A stretch of DNA of 64,000 nucleotides from Flavobacterium sp. J372. Its GTDB lineage: Bacteria > Bacteroidota > Bacteroidia > Flavobacteriales > Flavobacteriaceae. Positions within the stretch are counted from its first letter, which is position 1. The number at the start of each line of letters is the position of its first letter. The position numbers and the translations under genes are program-made. Under the pieces are notes generated by a model. The model saw only the letters and a program-made list of their open reading frames with translations. It did not search any database and was not told where the DNA came from. The stretch lies in contig NZ_JAJOMZ010000004.1 of NCBI RefSeq assembly GCF_024699965.1, positions 868,001 through 932,000 of the forward strand, given 5' to 3'. Of this stretch, positions 62,117 to 64,000 are shown piece by piece.

Positions 62117-62838
62117 TTACTCGCCTTGCACTTTTTCCTCTCTTTAATCACTTCCGTCAGCATTTTGCCGTATTTAGACTTTGCCACAGCAGGCGACATA
62201 CTTTTTGCGATTGTATCAAGGTAAATTACATTGGCATCGGCAATTTCAGACAGCGCCAGGTATGGCCCCACTTCATGCTTTGCATTGTTGTGGGCAAAGT
62301 TTACAGTATAAAGGTATCGGCGTTTCAACAGCGTTTCACTAGCTTTGGCAACACTGTCAAGCCTTGCAACATCCCCTGCTTTGGTAGCTTCAAGATTCTT
62401 TTTTACCAAATCAAGATTTTGGGCTGTAAAGCGTGACTTTATCTTCAGGAAGTCTTCATAAATCTTTTGGTTTTCACTGCCGGTTATTTTTGCTGCTGAG
62501 AAAAATTCATCATTGCGGGTGTTGATGGTCATATTACCCGGTTCAGCAAAAAACGGAAGGTTATTGTCGATAGAATTGGTCTGCCCCCTGTCAAGGAAAA
62601 GATACAGCATTTCAGGACCGTCAATCTTCAGGTGGCTTTCAAATTCGCTGCTGCCGTTCAGCACTATGGTATCTATGGCGACAAGCGATGTGTCTGCGGC
62701 ACGTTGTATATACAATTTTCCTTTTCCAAGGCCTTTTATATTTCCGGTAATGTGCAGGTTGGCATCGCCATGGTCATTTTCTTTATTACACGCAATAAAG
62801 CTTAGGGTAGCGGCAATTATGATAATGATATTTCTCAT
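62110..62838 (-). CDS. DUF4369 lipoprotein
   Basis: A 242-residue protein with a lipoprotein signal ending at Cys17 (SFIAC). The N-terminal beta-rich domain ITGNIKGLGKGKLYIQRAADTSLVAIDTIVLNGSSEFESHLKIDGPEMLYLFLDRG is the DUF4369 pattern, often found before a thioredoxin domain in Bacteroidota. Here no thioredoxin domain follows; instead there is a helical region rich in Lys and Ala, ending with KKCKASKC. It is followed by the COX1-like gene with a 7-bp overlap. Function unknown; periplasmic or outer-membrane lipoprotein inferred. Confidence 0.85.
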   Translation of the reverse strand: MRNIIIIIAATLSFIACNKENDHGDANLHITGNIKGLGKGKLYIQRAADTSLVAIDTIVLNGSSEFESHLKIDGPEMLYLFLDRGQTNSIDNNLPFFAEPGNMTINTRNDEFFSAAKITGSENQKIYEDFLKIKSRFTAQNLDLVKKNLEATKAGDVARLDSVAKASETLLKRRYLYTVNFAHNNAKHEVGPYLALSEIADANVIYLDTIAKSMSPAVAKSKYGKMLTEVIKERKKCKASKC

Positions 62839-62892
62839 TCTTATAAATATTAAAACGCCGCAAAGTAGTAATAAATAGTGACAGCATAAAAT

Positions 62893-62922
62893 AAAAAAGT
62901 CCCGCCATAAGCAGGACTTGTT
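62893..62922 (-). terminator. Terminator of the T9SS protein gene
   Basis: The minus strand has AAGTCC...GGACTT with an 11-base imperfect loop (TGCTTATGGCG), followed by a run of T. It lies 15 bases after the stop. Confidence 0.75.
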
Positions 62923-62937
62923 GTTTAAAGTATTGTA

Positions 62938-64000
62938 TTATTCAATTATAAGTTTCTTAGTGGCTTTCGCTCCGCTATCACCAGTAATTTCCATGAAATA
63001 CATACCTGTACCAAAACGTGATATGTCAAGCGTAGCAGACGTGGCAATCACATTGTCTTTCACCAAAAGTGTTTTGCCCGTAATATCAATGAATCGCAGC
63101 TGCTTAAGGTTTTGGCCTCCCATTGGCGCTGTAATTGTAACCGACTGCCTTGCCGGGTTAGGATACATCGCGAAGCTAGATAAATCAAACTGATTTGTTG
63201 ACAGTGGCATGAAAAATTCAGTATCAAAAGTATTAGTCCAGATAACAGGATTAAAGTCGAAATAAATGCCCGCAGCGTTTGGTATTACATCATTTACTGC
63301 AAAGCCTGGCGTTGGCTTGATACGGAAATATACATATCCATGGCTTGCAGGTTCATTTTGCGCTTCAAATGGCAGCATAATGTTGTTGAACCTCCAGGTA
63401 AGCTGGTTTCCAACCCTGTCAACCGTAAAGTTATGGCTTGCGCGTATCATTTCAAATGAAGATGCATCCAGCTGGCTGTCAAGAATATCCTCAATACGTA
63501 CATTTATCGCAGGAGCCGTACCTGTATTCTGGAACCTGATGGTATAGTACAGGTAATCATTAGCTGTAAATTCATCAAACTTGATACGACCGCCATGGGC
63601 CTCCATCTTATCATTAGGGTCATATGAACCGACAACTTCTTCATCAATAGCTGATGTATTATTTGTAACGTCAATATCTAACACTGCCCCGTTTATTGCT
63701 GCCGATGTATTAATTGCCTGGCCAAGTGCAACGCCGGGAATAGGCGGTACGTTCATCACGACTGTAATTACTTGTATATCAAAAGGCTGTAGGTTTGTAA
63801 AATCATAGGTAAACCCTGTAGGTGTGCTTACTGCTCCTGCTTCAAAAATTGTGGCAATCGTTAGTGCCGGGTCTTTCGTAAAAGTTACTGTTCCGCTAGC
63901 AGGCACAACACCCCTGTTTACGTACACAATATGGTTTTTATAGGTAAAGCCGGATAAGGGCTGTGTTGGTGCAATAGCATAAACGGCAAGATCTTCAAAA
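62938..64000 (-). CDS. T9SS-exported protein with DUF7619-type domain (N-terminus beyond right edge)
   Basis: The open frame runs off the right edge: 354 residues are visible, beginning FEDLAVYAIAPTQPL. The first in-frame start codon, a GTG at 63927, lies within a continuing domain, so the true start is outside the window. The middle shows YDPNDKMEAHGG, then LYYTIRFQNTGTAPAINVRIEDILDSQLDASSFE and ASHGYVYFRIKP, the hallmarks of the DUF7619/conserved-repeat domain of flavobacterial cell-surface proteins. From FAMYPNPARQSVTITAP to the end is a T9SS type A sorting domain ending KKLIIE. The protein should be exported by the type IX system and attached at the surface. Its binding target is unknown. 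Confidence 0.85.
   Translation of the reverse strand, partial: FEDLAVYAIAPTQPLSGFTYKNHIVYVNRGVVPASGTVTFTKDPALTIATIFEAGAVSTPTGFTYDFTNLQPFDIQVITVVMNVPPIPGVALGQAINTSAAINGAVLDIDVTNNTSAIDEEVVGSYDPNDKMEAHGGRIKFDEFTANDYLYYTIRFQNTGTAPAINVRIEDILDSQLDASSFEMIRASHNFTVDRVGNQLTWRFNNIMLPFEAQNEPASHGYVYFRIKPTPGFAVNDVIPNAAGIYFDFNPVIWTNTFDTEFFMPLSTNQFDLSSFAMYPNPARQSVTITAPMGGQNLKQLRFIDITGKTLLVKDNVIATSATLDISRFGTGMYFMEITGDSGAKATKKLIIE

Overview
The window comes from a member of the Bacteroidota, almost certainly a Flavobacteriaceae close to Flavobacterium. Signs of this are two proteins with type IX secretion (T9SS) C-terminal sorting domains, many flavobacterial families of unknown function (DUF4271, DUF4296, DUF3098, DUF5686, DUF4369, DUF2891), TAnnTTTG-type promoter boxes, signal peptides ending in AQ or SQ before the mature protein, little Shine-Dalgarno signal, and gene pairs such as ftsX-DUF3098-uppP-truB and recQ/kdsD-tatC. 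It is mostly ordinary core chromosome. No prophage, transposase, CRISPR array or plasmid functions were seen.

Layout. 1-6.7 kb: a YegP-like fragment, a DUF1905 protein, a secreted protein, a lipoprotein with two HGQPGH motifs, a 1146-residue envelope protein and an MFS transporter. 7-16.8 kb: asnS, rpoN, a PAP2-like membrane protein, a PorT-like beta-barrel, an HPF-like protein, a DUF5686 receptor-like protein, frr and pyrH. 16.8-27.1 kb: a patatin, a thioredoxin-like protein, a YiiX-like protein, truB, uppP, DUF3098, ftsX, leuS, a small beta-barrel and a Zn-peptidase. 27.2-42 kb: an Lrp regulator, a saccharopine-dehydrogenase-like protein, pckA, hemD, DUF4271, a polyprenol-phosphate glycosyltransferase, dihydroorotase, a DUF4296 lipoprotein, an epimerase, tyrS, an HtrA protease, dapF, a GNAT acetyltransferase and mltG. 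42.3-52 kb: a lysozyme-like protein, an FAD oxidoreductase, DUF2891, recQ, then kdsD-tatC-CMD-lptB. 52-64 kb: DUF1398, an AraC regulator, a TetR-ABC1 kinase-DUF2256 cluster, a 1203-residue T9SS glycoside hydrolase that looks like an island, idi, a PTPS-like enzyme, manA, tRNA-Thr, a COX1-like membrane protein, a DUF4369 lipoprotein and a T9SS protein cut by the right edge.

Together the genes serve translation (asnS, leuS, tyrS, frr, truB, tRNA-Thr), envelope building (uppP, mltG, dapF, kdsD, lptB, ftsX, lysozyme-like), protein export and quality control (tatC, HtrA, T9SS cargo) and central metabolism (pckA, pyrH, dihydroorotase, hemD, idi, manA).

Two features stand out. First, eight conserved genes, including essential leuS, are broken by single-base frameshifts, six of them by an apparently missing base, often in a homopolymer. 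This looks like residual indel error in the sequence, although one site is a correctly phased A_AAA_AAG slippery heptamer. Second, the intergenic spaces hold several families of arrays of short degenerate words (AACTTTN, CTTTTGN, CAGTNN, CTNAGNNN) and GC-rich palindromes. AACTTT-type arrays lie just upstream of genes and read in the same direction as them, and one C/G-rich palindrome-like element appears to have entered the leuS coding region.
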